Notes: generated by a model not told the origin, from the sequence alone. Positions 8,046-17,826 are shown, numbered from the stretch's first letter. The stretch: 64,000 bases of DNA from Pseudomonas sp. RC10 (GCF_038397775.1 NZ_CP151650.1:5518001-5582000), one strand, 5' to 3'. Numbers and translations are program-made.

Positions 8046-10112
8046 TTGACACGATATCCCCGCTTTCCCGCAGGCGACAGTGAGGCAGGTCGCACCATCA
8101 AGGACATGGATTGGGCCGCAACGCCCCTTGGCTCCACCGAACAATGGCCGGCGGCGCTGAAGATTCACCTCAATCTGATCCTCAACTCCCCCGAGTCGAT
8201 GTACCTGCTTTGGGGCCCGGAGTTGCTGTTTTTCCACAACGATGCCTGTGCCCCGACTCTCGGCCCTCGACGGGACGCGGCCATGGGTGCTCGCATGCCG
8301 GAGTTGTGGTCGGATGTGTGGGATCAAGTGCAGCCTTTTGCCGAGCAAGCGTTGAACGGGCAGCCGTATCACTGCGAAGACATGCCTCTGACCATGGCGC
8401 GTTATGGCGCAATCGAGCGCACGTGGTGGTCGTTTTCGTTCTCACCGATGATTGACGAGCACAACCAGGTGGTCGGCCTGTTCTGCGTGACCAACGAAAC
8501 CACACGCCGCGTGCTGGATCAGCGAGCACTGAGGGCCAGCGAACAGCGTCGGCTCGACCTGATTGCCGACCTTGAACGGCAAGTCGTCGAGCGTGCTCAT
8601 GAACGTGGCCTGACCTGGCAAGTCAGCCCCGATCTGCTCTCGATCATGACCTCCGATCTGCATTTCGAAACCACCAACCCGGCCTGGCGATTGACCTTGG
8701 GCTGGACGGACGAAGCATTGTCGCGGTTCGCGTTCTCTGACCTGATTCACCCCGAAGACGTCGCGCGCAGTCAGGAAGCCTTTGGCGCACTGGGTCGCAA
8801 TCACCCGGTGCTGAATCTGGAAAACCGTTACCGACGCAAGGATGGCAGCTACCGCTGGCTGTCGTGGGTCGCGGTGCCGGAAGGCGGCAAGTTGTATTGC
8901 AGCGCACGGGACATCACCGCCGAAAAGCAACAGGCCGAAGCGCTGCGACGCGCGGAAGAGGCGTTGCGTCATTCGCAAAAAATGGAAGCTGTCGGGCAAC
9001 TCACCGGAGGCCTGGCCCACGACTTCAACAACCTGCTGATGGGTGTCAGCGGCAACATCGAACTCTTGAAAAACCGTGTCGCCAAAGGCCGCACCGACAA
9101 CCTCGGGCGCTACATCAACGCGGCGCTGGAAGGCTCTCGCCGAGCCGCCGCGCTGACCCACCGGCTGCTGGCGTTTTCTCGACGACAGACCCTCGATCCC
9201 CGACCGACTGATGTGGATCATCTGGTTGAGGGAATGGCCGAACTCATTCGCCGCACGGTGGGCCCCGCCATTGCCATGGACGTGATCGGCACCCCCGGCC
9301 TGTGGGCAACCCTGGTGGACGCCCATCAACTGGAAAACGCCCTGCTCAACCTGTGCCTCAATGCCCGCGATGCCATGCCCGACGGCGGTCAGCTGCTGAT
9401 CGAAAGCGGCAACAAAATCCTCGACGACATCGAAGCCCGAGAGCTGGAAATGCCCGAAGGTCGGTACGTGGCGCTGTGCGTCAGCGACAACGGCACCGGG
9501 ATGAGCGCCGATGTCGTCAAACGCGCCTTTGATCCCTTCTTCACCACCAAACCCATCGGCATGGGCACGGGGCTTGGGCTGTCGATGATCTACGGTTTTG
9601 CCCGCCAGTCGGGGGGCGGGGTTCAGATTCGCTCCGCAGTGGGGAAAGGCACGCAGGTGTGCATTTACCTGCCGGTGCAGGGCGAGGCCATTGCGTTTTC
9701 CCCGGACACGCCGTTGCAGGAACAACCTCCCGGACCGGTGGCGGGCGGCGAAACCGTCCTCGTGGTGGACGACGAGCCAACGGTCAGAACCTTGGTGGCC
9801 GAAGTGCTGACCGACCTCGGCTATCGTGTGCTGGAAGCCGAAAACGGTGGCGCAGCACTCGAAATCCTGCAAACACGACAAACCATCGACCTGCTCGTCT
9901 CGGACGTCGCCCTGCCCGGGGGCATGAACGGACGCCAACTCGCCGATGCCGCCCGCTCAGTGCGACCGGGTTTGAAGGTGCTGTTCGTGACCGGTTACGC
10001 GGAAAATGCCGCCTTGGGCAAAGCTCGGCTGGAACCGGGGATGCATGTGCTCACCAAACCGTTTTCGATACCGGCGCTCGGCGAGCGAGTGAAGGGGTTG
10101 CTGGAAACGTGA
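8046..10112 (+). CDS. PAS-domain hybrid sensor histidine kinase / response regulator
   Basis: A 688-residue soluble hybrid kinase. An N-terminal sensory region (DWAATPLGSTEQWP, about residues 20-170) is followed by a PAS fold (about 200-295). The HisKA helix carries phospho-acceptor His325 in GGLAHDFNN. The ATPase domain has an N box (LNLCLNARDAMPDGG), DNGTGMS and GTGLGLSM. The C-terminal receiver domain has acceptor Asp620 in LLVSDVALPGG. No membrane span is evident. The start is TTG at 8046 with GGAG upstream; the next ATG (8106) would cut the conserved N-terminus. No output regulator is adjacent, so signal and target are unknown. Confidence 0.88.
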   Translation: MTRYPRFPAGDSEAGRTIKDMDWAATPLGSTEQWPAALKIHLNLILNSPESMYLLWGPELLFFHNDACAPTLGPRRDAAMGARMPELWSDVWDQVQPFAEQALNGQPYHCEDMPLTMARYGAIERTWWSFSFSPMIDEHNQVVGLFCVTNETTRRVLDQRALRASEQRRLDLIADLERQVVERAHERGLTWQVSPDLLSIMTSDLHFETTNPAWRLTLGWTDEALSRFAFSDLIHPEDVARSQEAFGALGRNHPVLNLENRYRRKDGSYRWLSWVAVPEGGKLYCSARDITAEKQQAEALRRAEEALRHSQKMEAVGQLTGGLAHDFNNLLMGVSGNIELLKNRVAKGRTDNLGRYINAALEGSRRAAALTHRLLAFSRRQTLDPRPTDVDHLVEGMAELIRRTVGPAIAMDVIGTPGLWATLVDAHQLENALLNLCLNARDAMPDGGQLLIESGNKILDDIEARELEMPEGRYVALCVSDNGTGMSADVVKRAFDPFFTTKPIGMGTGLGLSMIYGFARQSGGGVQIRSAVGKGTQVCIYLPVQGEAIAFSPDTPLQEQPPGPVAGGETVLVVDDEPTVRTLVAEVLTDLGYRVLEAENGGAALEILQTRQTIDLLVSDVALPGGMNGRQLADAARSVRPGLKVLFVTGYAENAALGKARLEPGMHVLTKPFSIPALGERVKGLLET

Positions 10113-10159
10113 ACGGAGCGCGCTGTACTCATCGAAAGAGGTCAGGCTGAATGATCAAC

Positions 10160-10248
10160 TGTGGGAGCCGGCTTGCTGGCGAATCGGTTTTTTCAGTCAC
10201 CAGATAGGTATCTGGCCCACCGCATTCGCCAGCAAGCCGGCTCCCACA
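10160..10248. repeat. REP-type inverted pair (GTGGGAGCCGGCTTGCTGGC variant)
   Basis: Left TGTGGGAGCCGGCTTGCTGG and right CCAGCAAGCCGGCTCCCACA are inverted copies about 90 bases end to end. They lie between the convergent kinase and flavin reductase genes, so the element may also separate the two transcripts. Confidence 0.85.
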
Positions 10249-10289
10249 ATGTCGCGTCGGGTCATCAAGACCGGAGGGTAAGCGGGCAA

Positions 10290-11396
10290 TCAATCCCGCA
10301 AATCAGACTCGTGAATCGGCTGATCGCGATGCGTTGCACGTTGATACTGCGCAGGCCAGGTCGCCTGACGCCCGTTCAGGTCGTCATCGGCATGCAATGG
10401 CCAGTACGGGTCGCGCAACAGCTCACGGGCGAGCAGGATCAGGTCCGCCTGACCCGTGCGCAGAATATGCTCGGCCTGAGCGGGCTCGGTGATCATCCCC
10501 ACCGTTCCCGTGGCGATCTGGGACTCTTTCTTGACCCGCTCGGCAAACTGCGTCTGATACCCCGGACCCACCGGGATTTCAGCATTGGCAGCGGTACCGC
10601 CCGAGGATACGTCCACCAAGTCCGCACCCAGCGTTTTCAAACGCTTGGCCAGCTCGACCGTTTCATCCGGGTTCCAGCCGTCCTCCACCCAATCGGTCGC
10701 CGACACGCGCACGAACAATGGCAGCGCTTGCGGCCAGACATTACGCACGGCTTGGGTGACTTCCAGCGTCAGACGAATGCGGTTTTCGAACGAGCCGCCA
10801 TATTCATCCTGGCGTTGGTTGCTCACCGGCGACAGGAACTGGTGCAGCAGATAGCCGTGGGCGGCGTGAATTTCCACTACGCTGAAACCGGCAGTCAGCG
10901 CACGCTTGGCAGCCGCGACGAAGGCCTCGACAACCTCTTTGATTTGAGTGGTATCCAACGGCGTCGGCGGCGTGTGTTTCGGGTCGAAAGCGATTTTCGA
11001 TGGCCCCCACGGTGTCCAGCCACCCTGATCAGCAGGAATGCTGCCCTGCTTGCCCAGCCAAGGACGCCAGGTGCTCGCCTTGCGTCCGGCATGGGCCAGT
11101 TGAATACCGGCCACGGCGCCCTGAGCGGTGATGAATCGGGTAATGCGTTGCAACGGCGCGATCTGCTCGTCGTTCCACAGCCCGAGGTCCTCCGGGGTAA
11201 TACGGCCGTCTTCGGTGACAGCGGCCGCTTCGGTGAAGATCAGTCCGGCACCGCCCACGGCGCGGCTGCCGAGGTGCACGAGGTGCCAGTCGTTGGCCAG
11301 ACCGTCCTGGGCGGAGTATTGGCACATCGGCGAGACCACGATGCGATTGCGTAAGGTGAGTTCGCGAAGGGTGAAGGATTCAAGCAGCAGGCTCAT
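10290..11396 (-). CDS. NADH:flavin oxidoreductase / NADH oxidase, old yellow enzyme family (XenA/YqjM-like)
   Basis: A 368-residue FMN-binding TIM-barrel reductase. The N-terminus LRNRIVVSPMCQYSA contains the Cys of the YqjM/XenA subclass, and HAGRKAS and EIHAAHGYLLHQFLSP carry flavin- and substrate-binding residues. Such cytosolic enzymes reduce activated C=C bonds, and some reduce nitro compounds. The start ATG has a GAGAG site upstream. It is the last gene of a minus-strand run below recJ, 100 bases away. The physiological substrate cannot be read from sequence. Confidence 0.9.
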   Translation of the reverse strand: MSLLLESFTLRELTLRNRIVVSPMCQYSAQDGLANDWHLVHLGSRAVGGAGLIFTEAAAVTEDGRITPEDLGLWNDEQIAPLQRITRFITAQGAVAGIQLAHAGRKASTWRPWLGKQGSIPADQGGWTPWGPSKIAFDPKHTPPTPLDTTQIKEVVEAFVAAAKRALTAGFSVVEIHAAHGYLLHQFLSPVSNQRQDEYGGSFENRIRLTLEVTQAVRNVWPQALPLFVRVSATDWVEDGWNPDETVELAKRLKTLGADLVDVSSGGTAANAEIPVGPGYQTQFAERVKKESQIATGTVGMITEPAQAEHILRTGQADLILLARELLRDPYWPLHADDDLNGRQATWPAQYQRATHRDQPIHESDLRD

Positions 11397-11496
11397 GAGT
11401 ATCTCTCGAAGTCGCGGAGGAAGGTTCCTTTGTACTGAACCTAGAGCCTAGTCGACAAGCTGAGAGAAGCCGTGGTTCCTGCTGTCTCGCGTGAAA

Positions 11497-13212
11497 TCAA
11501 CGCGGTGAAATGTGCGCCACCATGAGCTGCACGGTCTCGTTGCCCCGAAATTCGTTGAGGTCCAGCTTGTAGGCCAGCTCGACCCACCGCACCGTGGGAT
11601 TGGGCCACACGTCGCGGTCAACGCTGAACGCAATGCCGTCGAGCTTCACCGTGCCGCATTCGGTTTTGAGCACCATCTTCAAATGCCGCTCGCCTACGAC
11701 GCGTTGCTCCACCAGCTGGAACACCCCGTGAAACAACGGCTCGGGGAAGTGCTGGCCCCAAGGCCCGGCATTGCGCAGCGCGCGGGCCAGCTCCAGATGA
11801 AACTCTTCAACCGCCAACGTGCCATCGGACAACAGACGGCCGGTCAGGTCTTCTTCAGTCAGTTGACGACGAACTTCGGCATCGAAGGCTTCGGCGAAGG
11901 CCGGGAAATTTTCCGCAGGCAGCGACAAACCGGCTGCCATCGCGTGGCCACCAAACTTGCTGATCAACTCAGGGTGTTTCGCAGCAACGGCGTCCAGCGC
12001 ATCCCTGATGTGGAATCCCGGCACCGAACGCGCCGAGCCTTTCAGCACGCCCTCCCCTGCGCTGGCAAAGGCGATAGTGGGCCGGTGATAACGCTCTTTC
12101 AGGCGCGACGCGAGAATCCCGATCACGCCCTGGTGCCATTCGGCTTCGTACAGGCAGAGCCCGAACGGCATCGACTCGACAGGCAAATCATTGAGCTGGG
12201 CCAGCGCTTCCCGTTGCATGCCCTGTTCGATGGACTTGCGGTCCTGATTCAGCTCGTCCAATTGCACGGCCATCTCCCGCGCCAGCGTCTCGTCTTCGCA
12301 CAGCAGGCACTCGATGCCCAGGCTCATATCGTCCAGACGCCCCGCCGCGTTCAAACGCGGGCCGAGGATGAAGCCGAGGTCGGTGGAGGTGATGCGCGAA
12401 GGTTCGCGGCGCGCGACTTCCAGAATGGCGCGCAACCCCGGACGGGCGCGACCGGCGCGAATCCGCATCAAGCCCTGATGCACCAGAATCCGGTTGTTCG
12501 CATCCAGCGGCACCACGTCGGCCACACTGCCAAGCGCGACCAGGTCCAACAACTCGCCGAGGTTTGGCTGAGCGCGACCGTTGGCCTCGAACCATCCGAT
12601 TTCCCGCAAACGCGCGCGCAGGGCCATCAAGACGTAGAACATCACGCCGACACCGGCCAGTGCCTTGCTGGGGAACGTGCAGCCGGGCTGATTCGGGTTG
12701 ACGATAGCGTCAGCGACCGGCAGCTCATGGCCCGGCAAGTGGTGATCGGTCACCAGGACCTGCAGGCCCGCCGCCTTGGCAGCCGCAACACCCTCGACGC
12801 TGGAGATGCCGTTATCGACGGTCATCAACAGTTCAGGCTCACGCTCAAGGGCGACCTTGACGATTTCCGGGGTCAGTCCATAGCCGTATTCGAAGCGGTT
12901 CGGGACCAGATAATCGACATGCGCCGCACCCAGCAACCGCAGTCCCAAAACCCCGACCGTGCTGGCCGTAGCGCCGTCGGCATCGAAGTCACCGACGATC
13001 AGGATGCGCTGACGCTGTTGCAGCGCCGTCACCAGCAAATCCACCGCCGCGTCGATGCCTTTGAGTTGCTGATACGGAATCAGCCGCGCCAGGCCCTTGT
13101 CCAGCTCGTCCTGCGACAGCACGCCCCGCGAGGCATACAGACGGGTCAACAAAGGCGGCAGATCGCCCAGAAAAGGCAAGGTGTCGGGCAACTGTCGTGA
13201 TTCGATGCGCAT
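11497..13212 (-). CDS. recJ: Single-stranded-DNA-specific exonuclease RecJ
   Basis: A 571-residue 5'-3' exonuclease of the DHH family used in recombination and repair. The motifs DFDADG (residues 75-80), VDNG (about 132-135) and DHH (156-158) bind the catalytic metal ions. The GGHAMAAG motif belongs to the DHHA1 domain, and the C-terminal OB-like part is present. Length matches the family. It lies 60 bases downstream of yaeQ on the same strand and may be cotranscribed with it. Confidence 0.97.
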   Translation of the reverse strand: MRIESRQLPDTLPFLGDLPPLLTRLYASRGVLSQDELDKGLARLIPYQQLKGIDAAVDLLVTALQQRQRILIVGDFDADGATASTVGVLGLRLLGAAHVDYLVPNRFEYGYGLTPEIVKVALEREPELLMTVDNGISSVEGVAAAKAAGLQVLVTDHHLPGHELPVADAIVNPNQPGCTFPSKALAGVGVMFYVLMALRARLREIGWFEANGRAQPNLGELLDLVALGSVADVVPLDANNRILVHQGLMRIRAGRARPGLRAILEVARREPSRITSTDLGFILGPRLNAAGRLDDMSLGIECLLCEDETLAREMAVQLDELNQDRKSIEQGMQREALAQLNDLPVESMPFGLCLYEAEWHQGVIGILASRLKERYHRPTIAFASAGEGVLKGSARSVPGFHIRDALDAVAAKHPELISKFGGHAMAAGLSLPAENFPAFAEAFDAEVRRQLTEEDLTGRLLSDGTLAVEEFHLELARALRNAGPWGQHFPEPLFHGVFQLVEQRVVGERHLKMVLKTECGTVKLDGIAFSVDRDVWPNPTVRWVELAYKLDLNEFRGNETVQLMVAHISPR

Positions 13213-13272
13213 GCGGGTTCCGCTGATGTGTTCGGTTGGAGCTGATTCAGTGATCCGGGCAAACGTCGGCGG

Positions 13273-13815
13273 TCAACCGCGCTCGCCAGCCAGCCACTGC
13301 AATTGCACTTCGTGCTGGCCACGGTCGTCGGTCACGAAAATCGTGCCTTCGCTGATCATCACGTCCCACTTGATAACGCGGGGCATGTCCTTGGCCAGGG
13401 TCTCCAGCACTTCCTGAGGCACGGCGGCGATGTTGACGTTTTTCAACGTTTTGACGGCCGGGACGATCTTGCCCTCCCACACGCGCAGGCTGCCGTACGC
13501 CAAGAGGCTGGTGCGTTCGGTACGGCGGGAGCACCACGTCAGCCGGTCAGCATCGGGTTGGCCGACTTCGATCCAGTGCAGTACGCGGTCATCCAGGCTT
13601 TTTTCCCACAAGGCAGGTTCGTCGACGTCCGACAGACCGCGTCCGAACGACAGGTGTTCGCTGTACCAGAATGCGTAGGCCAACAGACGCACGGCCATGC
13701 GCTCTTCGGTTTCCGACGGGTGGCGGGCGATGGTCTGTTTGACGTTTTCGTACACCCCACGGTCGAGGTCGGTGAGGTTCAGTTCGAATTTGTAGGTCGT
13801 GGACGGCTGGGCCAT
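13273..13815 (-). CDS. yaeQ: YaeQ family protein
   Basis: A 180-residue member of the YaeQ family. It begins MAQPSTTYKFELNLTDLDRGVY and contains the conserved LLAYAFWYSEHLSFGRGLSD region. The fold is known to resemble PD-(D/E)XK nucleases, but its function is not established. Full length, immediately upstream of recJ. The ~300-base gap on its other side (to 14114) carries no convincing gene, only its promoter and that of the divergent neighbour. Confidence 0.92.
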   Translation of the reverse strand: MAQPSTTYKFELNLTDLDRGVYENVKQTIARHPSETEERMAVRLLAYAFWYSEHLSFGRGLSDVDEPALWEKSLDDRVLHWIEVGQPDADRLTWCSRRTERTSLLAYGSLRVWEGKIVPAVKTLKNVNIAAVPQEVLETLAKDMPRVIKWDVMISEGTIFVTDDRGQHEVQLQWLAGERG

Positions 13816-14113
13816 GAACGGGCTTCTAAGGACGGGAAAGGCGCCAAGTCTAACCGATGCACGTCCCGTTGAACGACCAGACTCGATGATTGATCGTCAT
13901 GGCGACATGAAAATCAGCGTGCGCGCATTTGTCAGGCTGCTTTACTCAACCCAGGGTGACGAGTGTTAAACAAATGATCCACAACGCCGATACGTTGATG
14001 CGAGACCCTCTAGCATGAAGTTCACAGCGTGGGCCGTTGCGAAATCAGACCCGTCGGATCGGGGTGATCGCGGCTTAAACCTCAGTCAGTATTTTCAGGA
14101 TTTACCTCGACGG

Positions 14114-15007
14114 ATGGTCAATCGTTACGCACACATTCGCCAGTCTGGTGTTTTCGCCCTGCTGATCGCTTCGGCACTGAGTGCGACACCCGGAACCGCA
14201 GACGCGAAGGAAACGCTGACTTGGCTGCTTCGGGATTTCCCTCCCCTGACCATTTTCGCCGGCCCGCAAGCAGGCCAGGGTGCCATCGACAAGCTGATGC
14301 CTGAATTGATTGCGCAGATGCCGGAATACAACCACCAGATCATGCACGTGAACCGTGCGCGGGGCACGCAGATGCTCCGGGACCCGGACGTCTTCGCCTG
14401 TGACCCGACACTGTTGTGGACGGCAGAACGTGCGAAGACCATTCTGTTCTCGATCCCGACCTACGCCACGCCGGGCAACGGAGTGACGATCGAACGGCGA
14501 AATCACGCGATGTTTGCGCCATTTCTCGATGCCGATGGGCATCTTGATCTGGCGGCGCTGCTGAACGCCAACACGGTCAAGACCGGTATTGTGGCCGAGC
14601 GCAGCTACGGTCCGACCATCGATAAGATACTCAAGGCGACCACCCAACCCGACAGCCTGATTCTGCATTACGGCAACGCGGCGGTGGGCAGCATGTTGCA
14701 GATGGAACGCCTGGACCGTTTCCAGGCCATCATCAGCTACTGGCCCGAAGCGCGGTATCACGCCCAGCAGCAGGGCATTGCGCTGGAAGAGCTGGAGTTT
14801 TTCCCGATCAAGGATGCGCCCAAGTACCAGTTCGCGCACATCGGCTGCTCGAAGACCGACAAGGGCCGCGAAGCCATCGAGATCATCAATCGCGAGATGC
14901 GCACGTTGCGGACCACCAAGCTGATCTCGTTCTACGCCGAATGGATGGTCGACAAGCGCCAATACCTGCAGGACGCGCAGACGTTTTTCGACGACGCGGA
15001 AAACTGA
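14114..15007 (+). CDS. Periplasmic solute-binding-like protein (TIGR02285-type family)
   Basis: A 297-residue exported protein if read from the ATG at 14114, which begins a good signal peptide (MVNRYAHIRQSGVFALLIAS, cleavage near ADA). An in-frame ATG at 14015 would add 33 residues that mask the signal, so it is less likely. The mature part (TWLLRDFPPLTIF) resembles bacterial type-3 extracellular solute-binding folds. No transporter permease or ATPase gene is adjacent, so it may act as an orphan receptor. Ligand unknown. The neighbouring sensor gene at 15622-17757 also has solute-binding folds. Confidence 0.75.
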   Translation: MVNRYAHIRQSGVFALLIASALSATPGTADAKETLTWLLRDFPPLTIFAGPQAGQGAIDKLMPELIAQMPEYNHQIMHVNRARGTQMLRDPDVFACDPTLLWTAERAKTILFSIPTYATPGNGVTIERRNHAMFAPFLDADGHLDLAALLNANTVKTGIVAERSYGPTIDKILKATTQPDSLILHYGNAAVGSMLQMERLDRFQAIISYWPEARYHAQQQGIALEELEFFPIKDAPKYQFAHIGCSKTDKGREAIEIINREMRTLRTTKLISFYAEWMVDKRQYLQDAQTFFDDAEN

Positions 15008-15019
15008 AAAACGCCAAGC

Positions 15020-15056
15020 AAAAGAAACCCCGAGCAGCGGGGAGACTACTCGGGGT
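15020..15056 (-). terminator. Rho-independent terminator-like hairpin for the DUF3509 gene
   Basis: Arms ACCCCGAG (15027-15034) and CTCGGGGT (15049-15056) pair around a 14-base loop. Read on the minus strand, the hairpin is followed by TTCTTTTG. It lies between two convergent genes. Confidence 0.7.
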
Positions 15057-15063
15057 CAACCGT

Positions 15064-15154
15064 GGTCCATCTTGGACCCGTACGGCAGGCAACATAAACA
15101 CCGGAGCACAATGCCTGCGCCTGCCGTAATGGATAGGAGCCTACGTAATGGATA
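15064..15154. repeat. Two further stem-loops and an 11-base direct repeat in a convergent gap
   Basis: GGTCCA/TGGACC (15064-15069, 15073-15078) and TACGGCAGGC/GCCTGCCGTA (15081-15090, 15119-15128) are perfect inverted repeats. CGTAATGGATA occurs directly repeated at 15125-15135 and 15144-15154. No gene is visible; a small RNA is conceivable but unproven. Confidence 0.5.
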
Positions 15155-15168
15155 AGGTTCCCCGTTCC

Positions 15169-15465
15169 TCAGACAAAACCCTGACGGGCGGCAAAATTGT
15201 TGACCTGTGTCGCATTTCGCATCGCGGCGATGACGCAAGGCTCGATACGCCCCTCGGCGACCATCAAATCACGATGAAGCCCGTCGACCACATCGGTCAG
15301 CTGGCGCTTGTCACACAACTGGGCAGCGGAATAGACGCGTTCGATCACGATCGCACCGGCTGCATTTTTCAGCGTCACCAGACGCTCGCCATTTACACCG
15401 GCAGCGCCCAGGCTGGCCTCATAAGGTGCCAGTGCTTCGCTTAACAACAAGCTGATATTTTCCAT
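15169..15465 (-). CDS. DUF3509 family protein
   Basis: A 98-residue small protein read from ATG at 15465 (MENISLLLSEALAPYEASLG). Two in-frame GTG codons just upstream (15477, 15474) are alternatives, but GTGGTGA there fits better as the ribosome-binding region. It resembles the Pseudomonas DUF3509 family of small soluble proteins of unknown role. It sits alone between the solute-binding-like gene and the truncated sensor and has its own terminator-like hairpin. Confidence 0.75.
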   Translation of the reverse strand: MENISLLLSEALAPYEASLGAAGVNGERLVTLKNAAGAIVIERVYSAAQLCDKRQLTDVVDGLHRDLMVAEGRIEPCVIAAMRNATQVNNFAARQGFV

Positions 15466-15621
15466 CTGGATCACCACTCAACAGTTTGAATGCAAAGGTG
15501 CTTATCAATGACCATCGGCAGAAGCGGAAAGTTCTTTTCCGCTTCGAGGGTTTACCGTGAGCGGGTTGATCGTCACCCCCCTTGTCACTGGAGCATGCCT
15601 GCCCAATGTGACAGACAGAAT

Positions 15622-17757
15622 TCAGTCTTTTGACGACCGCGTCGCGCTCGGCGTCAGACGCTTGGCCTCGCTGATATCGAGCCAGCCCCCCAGCAAGCCC
15701 TGCAACTGTCCGCCTGCGTCATAGAACGGCACCGCCCACTGAGACGCTTTAACGGCGCGACCGGACAGCGTGAAACTGCGCTCGGTCAGCAGCGGTTGAT
15801 GAGTCGTCAAAAGATTCATGTAACTCGCGTGCATCGCCTCGGCAGCGTCTCGTGGGATCAGATCGACATCGATCAGGCGCCGACCATTCATCTGTTCATA
15901 GCTAATACCGAAACTGTCCTCATAGCTACGGTTGCAGAACACGAGACGACCCTGGAGATCCCGGACATACATCGGCTCAGGAATACCGTCCATCAACGCA
16001 CGCTTGAACGCCAGTTGATCGTTGAGCTGCACTTCGGCGATCAGCCGTTGCCGTATCTGGTCCGTCAACCGAATTTTCCAATAGAGCGAAACCAATACGC
16101 CTGATAACACCACCGCCAGCAGCCAAAACACCCAATGGGGAGTCCGCTCCCACAGCGTGGATTGACCCATGATTCCCCCCAGCCATTTCGTGCGAATCGC
16201 CCGCATCTCGGCCACGGGGAATTCATCCAGTGCCTTGTTCAGAATGCTCAAAAGCTCAGGTTCGGAATTGATGACTGCAAACCGGTCCGGCGACCATATG
16301 TCCTCCACACTGCCAGCCACCTTCAGCCCGCGCATCGACGAGGTCCAGGCCGCCGCTTCATTCTGAATGGTCGCCGTTGCCCCTCCGCTCTCCACCAACC
16401 GCCGGGCCTCCACGTAGGAGGGCACGATCATCAGTTGGACGTCTGGGTAGCGGACGCGAATGAATTCCAGAAGAGCGTGACGGGCAGGCATCGCCAGTAC
16501 CTTTCCAGACATGTTGGCCAGGCTTACGAGACCCTCGTTATCCTTTTGGGTCACGTACACCCAACTGTTCCCGCCATAGGCGTAACTGAACGACAGCGTC
16601 GCCCGGCGCTCCGCGGTTTCCGCCACAGTGGTATTCATGTCAACGGCCCCGGACGACAGCGCTTCCAGTGCCGCATGGAGGTTCGGCATCTCGTGGTGGA
16701 CGAAGTTGAGGCCGGTCATGCGCGAGATTCGGTCAAGAATATCGATATTCAGCCCCACCCAGTGACCGTCGGCATCCTTAAAGACATAGGGCGCATGTTG
16801 TGTCGAACCGATGCGGACTTGCGAGTGTTTGCGAACCCACTGGCGTTCGGCGGCAGTGAGTCGAATACGCCGCCCAGGCTCGACCTCGACATCCTCGTCA
16901 AGTATCCAGCGACTTTGTATGTTCCGGTCCACCGTCTCATCCAGATCATTGAGTGAACGGTTCAACAGCGCCAACAGCGTCGTATCCTCTACCCGTGTCG
17001 CGAACCCGAAGCCCGCCAAAGGCAACAAACTCTCGAATCTGGTTTGCAAACCCAGGTAGGGACGTAGCGACTTGAAGGCATTCACGACTATTTCATTGCC
17101 GACGAATGCGTCGGCATCACCTTGAGTCAACGCCTCTACAGCGCTGAACAGCGTCGGTGCAAGCACAATATCGCTGTCAGGATACAGTCGCTGCAATTGG
17201 TCGGGATCGGCGTAGCAGTCCAGCGCGATAATGCGCTTGCCACTTAAGGCAGTGGACAATGTGAAATCTCCCCGGCGCCCTACCACCACAGCCCTGTCCG
17301 TCAGGTAATTGCGGGTGACGGCGAGGTCTGACATCCCGCGTTCGAACCCACTGGCGCTGGTCAACAGGTCGACTTTGCCTGTCTTCAACGCCTCGACGGC
17401 CTGATCGCGCTTGGCGAAGCCCGTAACGTGCATGGAGACGCCCAGCTTGGCAGCGATCAGGCTCAGATAATCGGCACTGATGCCTTGATAGCGGTTGCCG
17501 TCGCTGGTGATGTCGACAGGTTCGTAGTCGTCAATGGGAATACCGACACGCAGCACGTGTCGCTGGTCCAGCCACTGACGCTCGGCGGCCTCAAGCGGCA
17601 TCGGCTGCACGCTGAGGAAGGGTTCGCCCAAAATGAAGGGAAGCTTTTCGGCTCCGTGCCCTGCCCGGCTCACGATACACACCAGTAGCATCAATGCGCA
17701 CAGCAAGTATCGAAGGATTCGGTTCTGGACGGGCACTCCTTGTCTGTCCATGTTCAT
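15622..17757 (-). CDS. EvgS/BvgS-like periplasmic sensor with PAS domain, lacking a kinase domain
   Basis: A 711-residue membrane protein. It has an N-terminal signal segment (LRYLLCALMLLVCIVSRAG) and two tandem type-3 solute-binding folds in the periplasm (about residues 60-285 and 305-530). One membrane span (HWVFWLLAVVLSGVLVSLYW, about 550-570) precedes a cytoplasmic PAS domain (about 595-690). The layout matches unorthodox EvgS/BvgS sensors, but the protein stops 13 residues or so after GGWLDISEAKRL. At that point the HisKA region should begin, and none follows in any frame before the next gene. It may be a degraded kinase or a sensor acting through partner proteins. Confidence 0.85.
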   Translation of the reverse strand: MNMDRQGVPVQNRILRYLLCALMLLVCIVSRAGHGAEKLPFILGEPFLSVQPMPLEAAERQWLDQRHVLRVGIPIDDYEPVDITSDGNRYQGISADYLSLIAAKLGVSMHVTGFAKRDQAVEALKTGKVDLLTSASGFERGMSDLAVTRNYLTDRAVVVGRRGDFTLSTALSGKRIIALDCYADPDQLQRLYPDSDIVLAPTLFSAVEALTQGDADAFVGNEIVVNAFKSLRPYLGLQTRFESLLPLAGFGFATRVEDTTLLALLNRSLNDLDETVDRNIQSRWILDEDVEVEPGRRIRLTAAERQWVRKHSQVRIGSTQHAPYVFKDADGHWVGLNIDILDRISRMTGLNFVHHEMPNLHAALEALSSGAVDMNTTVAETAERRATLSFSYAYGGNSWVYVTQKDNEGLVSLANMSGKVLAMPARHALLEFIRVRYPDVQLMIVPSYVEARRLVESGGATATIQNEAAAWTSSMRGLKVAGSVEDIWSPDRFAVINSEPELLSILNKALDEFPVAEMRAIRTKWLGGIMGQSTLWERTPHWVFWLLAVVLSGVLVSLYWKIRLTDQIRQRLIAEVQLNDQLAFKRALMDGIPEPMYVRDLQGRLVFCNRSYEDSFGISYEQMNGRRLIDVDLIPRDAAEAMHASYMNLLTTHQPLLTERSFTLSGRAVKASQWAVPFYDAGGQLQGLLGGWLDISEAKRLTPSATRSSKD

Positions 17758-17826
17758 GTTTTATACCGCCACTTGTTTGTTCACGAAAATAAGAAATTCC
17801 GCGCAAGTGTGGCACGCATGAACAAG

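Noticed and set aside
15480..15640. A frameshift that would restore a kinase to the truncated sensor
   Set aside because: A plus-one reading near the end gives a short, non-kinase tail, and there is no room for HisKA/HATPase domains before the DUF3509 gene.
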